From assembly GCA_035369865.1 (NCBI GenBank), contig DAOOVG010000025.1, forward strand, positions 1 to 25,671: a stretch of 25,671 bases of DNA, read 5' to 3'. The first letter of the stretch is position 1. The number at the start of each line of letters is the position of its first letter. The translations under genes were made by a program, and so were the position numbers. Positions 8,454-16,445 of this stretch are shown piece after piece. Origin of the DNA: MVYY01 sp035369865 (GTDB lineage Bacteria; Bacteroidota; Bacteroidia; Bacteroidales; Paludibacteraceae). Under the pieces are notes generated by a model. That model had not been told where the DNA came from. It saw nothing but the letters and a program-made list of their open reading frames with translations, and searched no databases.

Positions 8454-8500
8454 TAGGATTATTATTACATGTTATTACAATCCTGTAAAAAATTTCAACA

Positions 8501-9712
8501 ATGATATTTCAGAATAAACAAGTAGCAAAAGATATTTTTTACGTTGGAGTAAATGATCGCCAAAAAGCAAAATTTGAAAATATAATTCCGTTACCTTTTG
8601 GAGTTTCCTATAATTCTTATTTAATTATTGATGATAAAACTGCCTTAATGGATACTGTTGATTTTCATCAAGGTGAAATATTCATTGATAAGATTCAATC
8701 TCAATTGCAAGGTAGAAAACTTGATTATTTAATTATCAACCACATGGAACCCGATCATTCAGGTTCTATTCGTTTGATTCGCAAATATTTTCCTGAAGTC
8801 ATATTAGTCGGTAATTTGAGAACATTGAAAATGATAGAAGGATTTTATGGAGAAACTTCTTGCTTGAGGGAAATTCATGATGAAGAAATACTATCATTAG
8901 GCACTCATGAGCTTCAGTTTTTCCTTGTCCCAATGGTTCACTGGCCCGAAACAATGATGACATTTGACCGAACGGAAAAAGTTTTATTTTCTGGCGATGC
9001 TTTTGGTTGTTTTGGCGCTTTAGATGGGGCTGTGATTGATACTGAAATGAATGTGGAGAAATATTGGGATGAAATGATACGTTATTATGCCAACATTATT
9101 GGTAAATATGGTTCTCCTGTTCAAAAAGCTATTCAGAAATTAAGCGGAGTTCCTTTTGAAACAATTTGCACGACGCATGGACCTGTTTGGAGAGAAAATA
9201 TTCAAAAAACGGTAAATATTTATGACCAATTAAGTAAATACGAAGGGAGAAACGGGGTTGTAATAGTGTATGCTTCAATGTATGGAAATACCGAACTAAT
9301 GGCTGAAACTATTGCTCAAGGTTTGGCAGAAGCTGGCGTAAAAGAAATTACAATTCATAACGCTTCCACAACTGATGCGTCATTTATTTTAAGGGATATA
9401 TTTAAATACAAGGGATTGATCATAGGAAGTCCTACTTATAACAGCGAACTTTTTCCTGAAATTGAAGCTTTACTTCAAAAAATAGAGCTTCGTCAAATCA
9501 AAAACCGTATTTTTGGTTGTTTTGGCTCTTACACATGGGCAGGAGCAGCAGTAGATCATTTGAGCCTTTTTGCTGAAAAAATGAAATGGATAATGATTGA
9601 TAAAGGAGTAGAGGAAAAACAGGCTTTGAAAGACAATCAATATAAAGCTTGCCTACAGTTAGGACTCAAAATGGGTGAAATGTTAAAACAATCTTTTCAA
9701 CAAGAAAAATAA
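8501..9712 (+). CDS. Flavodiiron protein (A-type flavoprotein, oxygen/NO reductase)
   Basis: Cytoplasmic flavodiiron protein of 403 aa, a family that reduces O2 to water and/or NO to N2O and protects anaerobes. The N-terminal metallo-beta-lactamase-like domain (1-245) carries the diiron ligands: His81, Glu83 and Asp85 with His86 in INHMEPDHSG, His147 in MVHWPETM, Asp166 in FSGDAFG and a His near 228 in CTTHGPVW. The C-terminal flavodoxin domain begins near 254 with the FMN phosphate loop YASMYGNTELMAE and continues with IGSPTYNSELFPEI and FGSYTWAGAAVD. No rubredoxin or NADH-oxidase domain is fused, so external electron donors are expected. The gene is complete. DUF3098 and uppP follow on the same strand. 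Confidence 0.95.
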   Translation: MIFQNKQVAKDIFYVGVNDRQKAKFENIIPLPFGVSYNSYLIIDDKTALMDTVDFHQGEIFIDKIQSQLQGRKLDYLIINHMEPDHSGSIRLIRKYFPEVILVGNLRTLKMIEGFYGETSCLREIHDEEILSLGTHELQFFLVPMVHWPETMMTFDRTEKVLFSGDAFGCFGALDGAVIDTEMNVEKYWDEMIRYYANIIGKYGSPVQKAIQKLSGVPFETICTTHGPVWRENIQKTVNIYDQLSKYEGRNGVVIVYASMYGNTELMAETIAQGLAEAGVKEITIHNASTTDASFILRDIFKYKGLIIGSPTYNSELFPEIEALLQKIELRQIKNRIFGCFGSYTWAGAAVDHLSLFAEKMKWIMIDKGVEEKQALKDNQYKACLQLGLKMGEMLKQSFQQEK

Positions 9713-9783
9713 TTTTTTAAAATATTTTTTAGATAAAGGAATTTCATACCATTTTTTTTATCTCTTATTAAATTAAAAAAGAA

Positions 9784-10014
9784 ATGAAAAAAAATAATCC
9801 ATCAGAACTCAGTAAAATCAATTATTTTCTTATTGCAATAGGTTTTGCTATTGTTGTAATTGGTTTTTTCCTTATGACAGGTTCTTCTACCGAAATTATG
9901 TTTAATCCAGATATTTTTAGTTTCAGAAGGATAACATTAGCACCTATGATTTCTCTTTTTGGTTTCTTATTCATTATTGTAGCCATTCTGTATCAACCAA
10001 AAAAGAAACAGTAA
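9784..10014 (+). CDS. DUF3098 small membrane protein
   Basis: A 76-aa protein with two membrane helices (about 13-33 and 50-70) separated by a short loop with the family-typical MFNPDIFSFRRITLAPMI, and a basic C-terminal end (QPKKKQ). This matches DUF3098, a family of unknown function. In other Bacteroidota I know it between ftsX and uppP; here ftsX is not in front and a flavodiiron gene takes its place. The stop abuts the uppP start with no gap, which suggests translational coupling. Confidence 0.85.
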   Translation: MKKNNPSELSKINYFLIAIGFAIVVIGFFLMTGSSTEIMFNPDIFSFRRITLAPMISLFGFLFIIVAILYQPKKKQ

Positions 10015-10899
10015 ATGAGTTTTTTTCAGGCCATTTTAATAGCCATTGTCGAAGGGTTGACAGAATTTTTGCCAGTTTCTTCTACAGGGCACATGATTAT
10101 TGTCCAAAGCCTTTTGGGCATTGAAAGTACAGACTTCGTAAAAGTTTTTACTGTCAACATTCAGTTTGGAGCCATTCTGTCAGTTATTGTACTTTATTGG
10201 AAACGTTTTTTCAAACTCAATCCTCTTCCAGCTCTTGATAAAACATTTATCGAATCAAAAAAAGATTTTGCCAAATGGAAAGTTTATTTTCAACGCTTTT
10301 TATATAAATACGATTTTTATTGGAAACTTTTAATTGGTTTTTTGCCAACAGGTATAATTGGATTCTTGGCAAGTGATTATATCGATACGTTATTGGGTGA
10401 AGTATGGGTAGTGGCTTTGATGCTCTTACTGGGTGGCATATTGATGATATTTATCGATCAATGGCTGAAATATCCTTCACCTAATCAGGAAATAAGTTGG
10501 AAACGAGCAATGAAAATCGGATTCTTTCAATGCATTGCTATGATTCCAGGTGTTTCACGTTCTATGGCAACAATTGTCGGCGGAATGGCAACAAAACTCA
10601 ATCGCAAAAATGCAGCAGAATTTTCTTTTTTCCTTGCTGTTCCTACTATGGCTGCTGCTTCCATTTTCAAACTAATTGAATTATTACGCACCAGCAACGG
10701 AAGTCAAGTATTGACACAAAATTTATCACTTTTACTTGTTGGGAATGTAGTAGCTTTTGTAGTAGCAATGGCAGCCATTAAATTTTTTATTGATTTTCTT
10801 ACAAAATATGGTTTTAAAGCGTTTGGATATTATCGCATCATAGTGGGTGTTTTCCTTTTGATATTAATTTATTTGGGAATTGATTTAAAAATAGTTTAA
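10015..10899 (+). CDS. uppP: Undecaprenyl-diphosphatase
   Basis: Integral membrane phosphatase (BacA/UppP family) that recycles undecaprenyl pyrophosphate to the monophosphate carrier for peptidoglycan and surface-glycan synthesis; over-production in other species gives bacitracin resistance. It is 294 aa. The first catalytic motif is at residues 13-26 (EGLTEFLPVSSTGH, with the two Glu residues). The second is GVSRSMATIVGGM near 180. The remaining residues form the expected hydrophobic helices. The start follows the DUF3098 stop directly, and the stop overlaps the truB start in a TAATG arrangement. Confidence 0.96.
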   Translation: MSFFQAILIAIVEGLTEFLPVSSTGHMIIVQSLLGIESTDFVKVFTVNIQFGAILSVIVLYWKRFFKLNPLPALDKTFIESKKDFAKWKVYFQRFLYKYDFYWKLLIGFLPTGIIGFLASDYIDTLLGEVWVVALMLLLGGILMIFIDQWLKYPSPNQEISWKRAMKIGFFQCIAMIPGVSRSMATIVGGMATKLNRKNAAEFSFFLAVPTMAAASIFKLIELLRTSNGSQVLTQNLSLLLVGNVVAFVVAMAAIKFFIDFLTKYGFKAFGYYRIIVGVFLLILIYLGIDLKIV

Positions 10900-11609
10900 T
10901 GGACGTTATTGCTGGAGAAGTTTTCTATGTGGATAAGCCATTGCATTGGACATCGTTCAACGTGGTAGATCGAATAAGAAAAAAAATAACAAAAACTTTA
11001 AAAATTAAAAAAATAAAAGTAGGTCATGCAGGTACACTTGATCCCTTGGCAACAGGAGTGATGATAATTTGTACAGGCAAGGCTACCAAATCAATTGATT
11101 TATATCAAAATCAGGCAAAAGAATATATTGCTACTTTAAAGTTAGGTGCTACAACTCCTTCTTTCGATTTAGAATTACCAATTGATGAAATTTATCCAAC
11201 CCATCATATTACCCTTGAAATGGTCGAAAATGTTCTTCACAATTTTTTGGGAGAAATTGACCAAATACCACCTATTTATTCTGCCGTTAAGGTAGATGGC
11301 GAAAGAGCTTACAAATATGCAAGAAAAGGCGAAAAAGTTGAACTAAAACCAAAAAAATTGGTTATAAATAAGTTGGAAGTATTAGAATTTAATTTACCTC
11401 TTCTTAAAATTCGGATAGATTGCAGTAAAGGTACTTACATTAGAGCTTTGGCGCGAGATATTGGGAAAGCTTTAGGAAGCGGTGCTCACCTGGTTGCGTT
11501 GCAGCGTATACGCATTGGAGAGGTTCGATTGGAAGATTGTTGGCAATTAAATGACTTATTACAATATCTTGACAATGAGCTTTTAAATTCTGTCCCTTTC
11601 ACAAAATAA
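10899..11609 (+). CDS. truB: tRNA pseudouridine-55 synthase
   Basis: Modifies uridine 55 in the T-loop of tRNAs to pseudouridine. It is 236 aa, on the short side for TruB but usual for Bacteroidota. The catalytic Asp48 is in the signature KVGHAGTLDPLATGVMIICT. Other family stretches are YIATLKLGATTPSFDLE, IPPIYSAVKVDGERAYKYAR and CSKGTYIRALARDIGKALG. Its ATG overlaps the uppP stop, so the two should be translated together. Confidence 0.97.
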   Translation: MDVIAGEVFYVDKPLHWTSFNVVDRIRKKITKTLKIKKIKVGHAGTLDPLATGVMIICTGKATKSIDLYQNQAKEYIATLKLGATTPSFDLELPIDEIYPTHHITLEMVENVLHNFLGEIDQIPPIYSAVKVDGERAYKYARKGEKVELKPKKLVINKLEVLEFNLPLLKIRIDCSKGTYIRALARDIGKALGSGAHLVALQRIRIGEVRLEDCWQLNDLLQYLDNELLNSVPFTK

Positions 11610-11843
11610 ATGAAAAATATTCTGTAAGATTTTTTAAAATAACTATTTAAAAATATAATAACAGCAAAAACAATAATTTAAAATATACAACGTTGATTTT
11701 TAAAAATTCATCTTTTTTTAATTAAAATTAGCAATAATATTCTTTATAATTAGCTGTTTTGATTATTTTTTTTTCTTCTTTAAAAAATAAAAAGGTATTA
11801 ATAAGAAAGTGTGTTTAGTTTAACAATATAATGTTTTAGTTCT

Positions 11844-12893
11844 ATGAAATTATCTCAATTTAAATTTAAGTTGCCTGACGAGTTGATTGCACAGTATCCT
11901 GCTCTGCATCGTGATGAATCGCGACTGATGGTAGTGCATCGAAAAACAGGCGAAATTGAGCATAAAATCTTTAAAGATGTGCTTGATTATTTTAACGAAA
12001 ATGATCTTTTTGTATTGAACGATACAAAAGTCTTTCCAGCTCGATTGTACGGGAACAAAGAAAAAACAGGAGCTCAGATTGAAGTATTTTTATTACGGGA
12101 ATTAAATCCTGACTTGAAGCTGTGGGATGTCTTGGTAGAGCCTGCTCGCAAGATCCGAATTGGCAACAAGCTATATTTTGGCAACGATGATTCACTTGTG
12201 GCTGAAGTAGTTGACAATACTACTTCCAGAGGAAGAACTCTGCGTTTCTTATTTGATGGCACTCACGAAGAATTTAAAAAAACACTTTATTCATTAGGAG
12301 AAACACCACTTCCACGCTATATTAATCGCTCAGTTGAAAAAGAAGATGCCGAACGTTTTCAAACTATTTTTGCAAAAAATGAAGGAGCTGTAGCCGTTCC
12401 TTCAGCAGGTTTGCATTTTAGCCGTGAATTAATGAAACGAATGGAGATTAAAGGCATTGAAATAGCTTTTTTAACTTCCTATATGAATTTAGGAAATTTT
12501 CGTGAAATAGATGTAGAGGATCTCACCAAGCATAAAATGGATTCAGAACAAATTTCTGTTCCAGAAGAAACGGCTGAAAAAGTAAATAAAGCTCAGGAAA
12601 ACAGACAAAATATTTGTGCCGTTGGTGCTACCGTTATGCGAGCGTTAGAATCCGTAGCATGCACTGATGGCAAAATAAAATCTTTTGAAGGATGGACGAA
12701 TAAATTTATTTTTCCTCCTTACGATTTTTCTGTAGCTAATGCTCTGATAACCAACCTTCATTTTCCCTGCTCAACTTTCTTGATGTTAACCGCCGCTTTT
12801 GGTGGATATGATTTAATTATGAATACATACCAAATAGCTATTGAGGAAAAATATCATTTTGGGGCGTATGGAGATGCAATGCTAATAATATAA
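11844..12893 (+). CDS. queA: S-adenosylmethionine:tRNA ribosyltransferase-isomerase
   Basis: Transfers and rearranges the ribosyl part of SAM onto 7-aminomethyl-7-deazaguanine in tRNA to form epoxyqueuosine, the penultimate step of queuosine synthesis. It is 349 aa, full length. It begins MKLSQFKFKLPDELIAQYPA. Family signatures follow: LFVLNDTKVFPARLYGNK, GETPLPRYINR, GAVAVPSAGLHFSRELM and ITNLHFPCSTFLML. In many Bacteroidales queA follows truB directly; here a 234-bp AT-rich gap separates them. I saw no preQ1 riboswitch in that gap. Confidence 0.97.
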   Translation: MKLSQFKFKLPDELIAQYPALHRDESRLMVVHRKTGEIEHKIFKDVLDYFNENDLFVLNDTKVFPARLYGNKEKTGAQIEVFLLRELNPDLKLWDVLVEPARKIRIGNKLYFGNDDSLVAEVVDNTTSRGRTLRFLFDGTHEEFKKTLYSLGETPLPRYINRSVEKEDAERFQTIFAKNEGAVAVPSAGLHFSRELMKRMEIKGIEIAFLTSYMNLGNFREIDVEDLTKHKMDSEQISVPEETAEKVNKAQENRQNICAVGATVMRALESVACTDGKIKSFEGWTNKFIFPPYDFSVANALITNLHFPCSTFLMLTAAFGGYDLIMNTYQIAIEEKYHFGAYGDAMLII

Positions 12894-13022
12894 AAATTTG
12901 AAACTCAACTTATTGTCAAACTTTATGTGAATAGGGTAACTGAAAATTGATTTTTATTATTCTTAGTTATCCATTAAAAAAATAACTTTACTATTTTTAA
13001 GAAGGAAAGGTTTGATTTTTAA

Positions 13023-13045
13023 AATCCTCTTAAAGTAAGAGGATT
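13023..13045. repeat. Perfect hairpin between queA and the tRNA promoter
   Basis: AATCCTCTT (13023-13031) and AAGAGGATT (13037-13045) form a 9-bp stem with a 5-nt loop. The plus strand has no T-run after it, but the minus strand continues TTTTAAAAA, so it could stop minus-strand transcription or both directions weakly. Its right arm touches the -33 element of the tRNA promoter. Confidence 0.55.
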
Positions 13046-13073
13046 GTGAATATGAAAATATTTTTTAATTTTG
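13044..13073 (+). promoter_or_regulatory. Bacteroidota-type promoter of tRNA-Gln
   Basis: TTG at 13044-13046 and TAATTTTG at 13066-13073 are separated by exactly 19 nt, the arrangement expected for the primary sigma factor of Bacteroidota (TTG/TTTG, spacer of about 19, TAnnTTTG). Transcription would start near 13080, about 30 nt before the mature tRNA. It is the clearest promoter in the window. Confidence 0.75.
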
Positions 13074-13109
13074 CACACCGCTTATTAGAGTAATTTCAAA
13101 TTTTAATAT

Positions 13110-13180
13110 TGTCTCATGGTGTAATGGTAGCACGTCAGATTCTGGATCTGCCTGTCTAGGTTCGAATCCTAGTGAGACAG
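13110..13180 (+). tRNA. tRNA-Gln (anticodon CTG)
   Basis: A 71-nt cloverleaf. The acceptor arms TGTCTCA and TGAGACA pair perfectly. The D-arm is GTGT-AATGGTA-GCAC, the anticodon loop TTCTGGA carries CTG at 13142-13144, and the T-arm CTAGG-TTCGAAT-CCTAG is perfect. The discriminator base is G and CCA is not encoded. The D-loop and overall sequence resemble other bacterial tRNA-Gln genes. The outermost anticodon-stem pair (27-43) is T-C, a mismatch. Reads CAG codons. Confidence 0.93.
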
Positions 13181-13352
13181 CAATATTGCAAAAATTTTAA
13201 AGTATTTCAATCAAATTTTCAAAAGTCACTGACTTACTCTCTAAAATTCACATAATTTTCAATAATTAGTTTCTTCCTTTTCTGTTTCAATTTTGCAGCA
13301 TTATTCATAAATTTTTCGGTCAATTGTTAGTTTATTGCAACTATTGCTATTA

Positions 13353-15815
13353 TTAATTTCCAGCGGGAATAACTCCTGTTCCTTTTTGAGTATCACTGCC
13401 ACCTGCTTTTATATCATCATTGCTAATGGTTTTTTTGACTTTCTTAATAGTAGTTTTTAAATTACCAAATCGGAAGGTGGCACTTAACCTCACGTTTCGA
13501 ATTGGTTCTAAATAAGTAGTTTTTTGCAGAAAACCTAACCCTTTAGTTCGAGATCTGATCTCTATCGATTCAGGAAAAGGATTAACAGTGGAAAGATTAA
13601 TATCTAATTTCTTATTAAATAAGCTTTTCATTAAGTTAAACGAATAAAAATAAAAGGAGGATTGGGTGGTTTGCAACTGAATGTAACTATTAAAAATGCC
13701 TCCATTGGCTCCTAAACGAAAATCTTTCGGTAAATTTAGTGTTAATCCGCTAAAAATTTGCCCCGAGAAGCCATCGTTTTGTAATTGAGTATCATTTGTA
13801 CTCCTAATATCAGTATAATTTATATTAGCATTAGCATATAAACGTAATTTTTGATTCGGAGTCCAACTTCCAAAAATGTTCAAACTGATATTTTGATTTT
13901 TCCCGATATTTGCTTGTGTATTATGAGTTATTCCATCTTTTATAAAACTATAAGAAGTTATAGCGTTGTTGGTTAAAGAATAGCTCAAAGTTGTATTTAA
14001 ATTGGTTTTTTGAGAAAAAGATCCAAAATTGATATTAAAATTGTGGGTATGTTCGGCGTCCAACTCAGGATTTCCATAATAAATATCGGTTGGATTAAGA
14101 TTGTTAACGTAAGGATTTAGATACCAAATACCAGGGCGCGAAATCCGCATATTATAACCAGCACGTAAAGTTTTTGTCATCCCCAACTGATAGGAAACTG
14201 TAATTGATGGCACTGGATCAAAAAAGTTCGTATTGATAATAGTGTCCTGAGAATTCATAAAATGAATTCTCAAAAAGGTATATTCTCCACGAAAACCGAC
14301 ATTTAAACCAAATTTCCCAGTTTTGAAACTGTAATTTACATAACCAGATAGAATATTTTGATGGTGATTTAAATCATTTTTTTGAATCGTATCTGTTTTC
14401 CAAATCTTGTTAATAACATCATAATAAGAATTATCGGTGGTACTGTAATTTTTTCTGAAAATATATTTTAGTCCAGTTTCAAAAATGTGTTTTTGAGAAA
14501 ATGGAATTTCATAATCAACTTGTCCGGTATGTTCTTTTCCACTTGCTTTGTTATTACTTTTCTGGCGATAACCATTAGGATAAAAATAATTTCCTGAAAC
14601 ATCTGTAAATAGATTGTCAAAATTACTGTTGTTGGGGTTTTCTTCGTAACGGTAAGAAACTGTTAACATTTCTCCTTTCTTTTTGAAATTATGTTGATAA
14701 TCGCCTGACAAATTAATTCCACCATATTCAGTTGTTGAAGATGATTTAGAATGATAACTGTAATTTTGAATGCCTTGAGATAAAGCATCTTGCGATGTGT
14801 TCACAATATAATTTCCTCCATATCGAGATGCTGAAAAGTTTAAAAGATTCATCGTATCTGGTTCATAACTTAAAGCTCCACTCAAATATAAACCTCCACC
14901 ATTTACTTTACTTGTTCCATCTTGTTTCAACAAATTTTCAGGTGAAGGGTCAAATTCGTGCCTTTCATAGTTTGATTCTACATCAGGTTGATTGAAATGA
15001 TAATAACTGGCATTTCCCGTGAATCCAACTTTTCCGTATTTTAATGCCAGATAACCATTCCCTCCATATCCTCCCCGAATATCAGCATTCGCTCCAGTTG
15101 ATCCCGAATATCCATCATCAGACCTTTTATCGGTAACAATATTAATAATTCCACCTACTCCTTCGGCATCATATTTTGCACCTGGTTCGGTAATAACTTC
15201 GATATTTTTTACGCTACTGGCAGGCATGCTTTTTAATATTTGTGAAGGATTATTAGTCATCATATTAGAAGGTTTACCGTTCAGATAGATTTTGAAATTG
15301 TTGGAACCTTTCAACTGGATTTTATCTTCTCCATCAACAGTTACCATTGGTACTTTTCTCAAAAGCTCCAGAACATTGGAAGTAGAAGATTCAGGATCAT
15401 CTTTGGCATTGTAAGTAATCTTGTCTGTTTCTACTTTTACAAGCGGTTTCTGGGCAACAACATTTATCTCATTAAGTTGTGTTGAACTTTCTTCAAGAAT
15501 AATTTTTCCTAAATCGATTTCGGTTTGTCCAGTAATTTCCACATTTTTTTTTAAAACATTCATTCCAACAAACTGAAAGGTAAAAATATATTTACCTGGA
15601 GGAATAGAAATCACGAAATTTCCATTTATATCGGTAGCAAATTTTTTAATGGATATTTCTGGATTATTATCCTTTGCTATAGAAATAGTTACATAAGGAA
15701 GTGGATCATTTTCAGTTGGGCCTGTTACTTGACCTTTAACCGTAGTTAGTAATTGAGCCGATAAAGTAAAACTGATAAAGAAATTTAAAAAAAAGAAGAA
15801 AATTAATTTTTTCAT
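13353..15815 (-). CDS. TonB-dependent outer-membrane barrel protein (OMP_b-brl_3 type)
   Basis: Outer-membrane beta-barrel protein of 820 aa from the ATG at 15815. The frame also has an ATG at 15845, ten codons earlier, but the inner start opens with a clean signal peptide (MKKLIFFFFLNFFISF, cut after LSAQ), and a -7 element at 15860-15867 would leave only about 8 nt of leader for the outer one. After the signal comes a CarboxypepD regulatory-like domain (VKGQVTGPTENDPLPYVTIS to about residue 100). Next is a plug domain (about 110-230) with KVPMVTVDGEDKIQLKGSNN, VITEPGAKYDAEG and GGIINIVTDKR, then the barrel rich in aromatic and Asn residues. The tail SNDDIKAGGSD is polar and typical of this subfamily. 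No SusD partner adjoins it. The ligand is unknown. Confidence 0.88.
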   Translation of the reverse strand: MKKLIFFFFLNFFISFTLSAQLLTTVKGQVTGPTENDPLPYVTISIAKDNNPEISIKKFATDINGNFVISIPPGKYIFTFQFVGMNVLKKNVEITGQTEIDLGKIILEESSTQLNEINVVAQKPLVKVETDKITYNAKDDPESSTSNVLELLRKVPMVTVDGEDKIQLKGSNNFKIYLNGKPSNMMTNNPSQILKSMPASSVKNIEVITEPGAKYDAEGVGGIINIVTDKRSDDGYSGSTGANADIRGGYGGNGYLALKYGKVGFTGNASYYHFNQPDVESNYERHEFDPSPENLLKQDGTSKVNGGGLYLSGALSYEPDTMNLLNFSASRYGGNYIVNTSQDALSQGIQNYSYHSKSSSTTEYGGINLSGDYQHNFKKKGEMLTVSYRYEENPNNSNFDNLFTDVSGNYFYPNGYRQKSNNKASGKEHTGQVDYEIPFSQKHIFETGLKYIFRKNYSTTDNSYYDVINKIWKTDTIQKNDLNHHQNILSGYVNYSFKTGKFGLNVGFRGEYTFLRIHFMNSQDTIINTNFFDPVPSITVSYQLGMTKTLRAGYNMRISRPGIWYLNPYVNNLNPTDIYYGNPELDAEHTHNFNINFGSFSQKTNLNTTLSYSLTNNAITSYSFIKDGITHNTQANIGKNQNISLNIFGSWTPNQKLRLYANANINYTDIRSTNDTQLQNDGFSGQIFSGLTLNLPKDFRLGANGGIFNSYIQLQTTQSSFYFYSFNLMKSLFNKKLDINLSTVNPFPESIEIRSRTKGLGFLQKTTYLEPIRNVRLSATFRFGNLKTTIKKVKKTISNDDIKAGGSDTQKGTGVIPAGN

Positions 15816-15859
15816 TAAATTTTTTACAAGGGATTCATATTGCATAAGAGAAAAATATT

Positions 15860-15867
15860 CAAAACTA
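15860..15867 (-). promoter_or_regulatory. -7 element for the barrel-protein gene
   Basis: The minus strand reads TAGTTTTG, an exact fit to TAnnTTTG. Transcription from about 15853 gives a leader of about 38 nt to the ATG at 15815, which supports that start. No -33 TTG was found at the usual spacing. Confidence 0.4.
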
Positions 15868-16445
15868 CGGATTCATTATATAATATAACATGATCCTCTT
15901 GAAAAAAATCAATTTTAATAATTTTTTGATTTGCAAATCATTGAGTATTAATATTGAATTTTAATAGAAAATTTATAAAACAGGTTTTTAAAAGTAGGTT
16001 CATAAAAACAATTTTAAAATTGGTAAAATTCGGAATAAAGATTCATTACCAAATAAAAAAATAACATTTTTAGTAATATTTAATTGATTTTTTATTATCC
16101 GCAAGAAGACCTATTGTAAATTCTTGACCTAAAATCGGAGTTGTAACTTACAGTAGTACAAGCAACCTATCGAAGATAGTTTCACCAAAATAGCGTCGAC
16201 TGAATTTAATGATATTCATAAGAACTATAAATGTTGATTTTATAACGTAAAGACAATGAATATCAGTGAATTATACAAATTTTTAATAACTATTTTTTGA
16301 AAAATATGCCCTAATTTATCTCTTTTATATTAGGAAACTTTGCGGATAATCATTAAATAAAATTTTAGATATATGGGGCATATTTTACATTTTTTCAGAC
16401 CTTAAAGGGTTCATTAATTATTTGAATTCAGCCTCTAAAACCCCA
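15868..16445. other. Intergenic stretch with nested inverted repeats, no gene
   Basis: AT-rich DNA with frequent stops. Two pairs of perfect inverted repeats are nested in it: ATTATCCGC (16094-16102) with GCGGATAAT (16342-16350), and AAAATATGCCC (16301-16311) with GGGCATATTTT (16376-16386). A minus-strand open stretch around 16220-16095 contains FSRRYFGETIFDRLLVLL before a stop and then resumes, which could be a decayed coding remnant. I recognise no family in it. Confidence 0.45.

Larger units (their letters stand above)
7936..8500. other. Intergenic region with a heptamer repeat, a hairpin and the fprA promoter
   Basis: No gene is supported here; the only longer minus-strand frame, of 99 codons, overlaps the mscL start and has no family features. 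The region holds a degenerate 7-bp repeat at 8089-8130, an 8-bp stem hairpin TGATTTTA/TAAAATCA at 8196-8219, and the promoter and leader of the flavodiiron gene near 8415-8500. Confidence 0.5.

Noticed and set aside
9731..9763. AGATAAA/TTTATCT inverted repeat after the flavodiiron gene as a terminator
   Set aside because: The stem is entirely A/T-weak with a single G-C pair and a long loop, so it would not be stable enough, and the downstream genes probably depend on read-through.
11610..11843. Possible preQ1 riboswitch ahead of queA
   Set aside because: The gap is almost pure A/T, without the C-rich loop or pseudoknot partner expected for that class.
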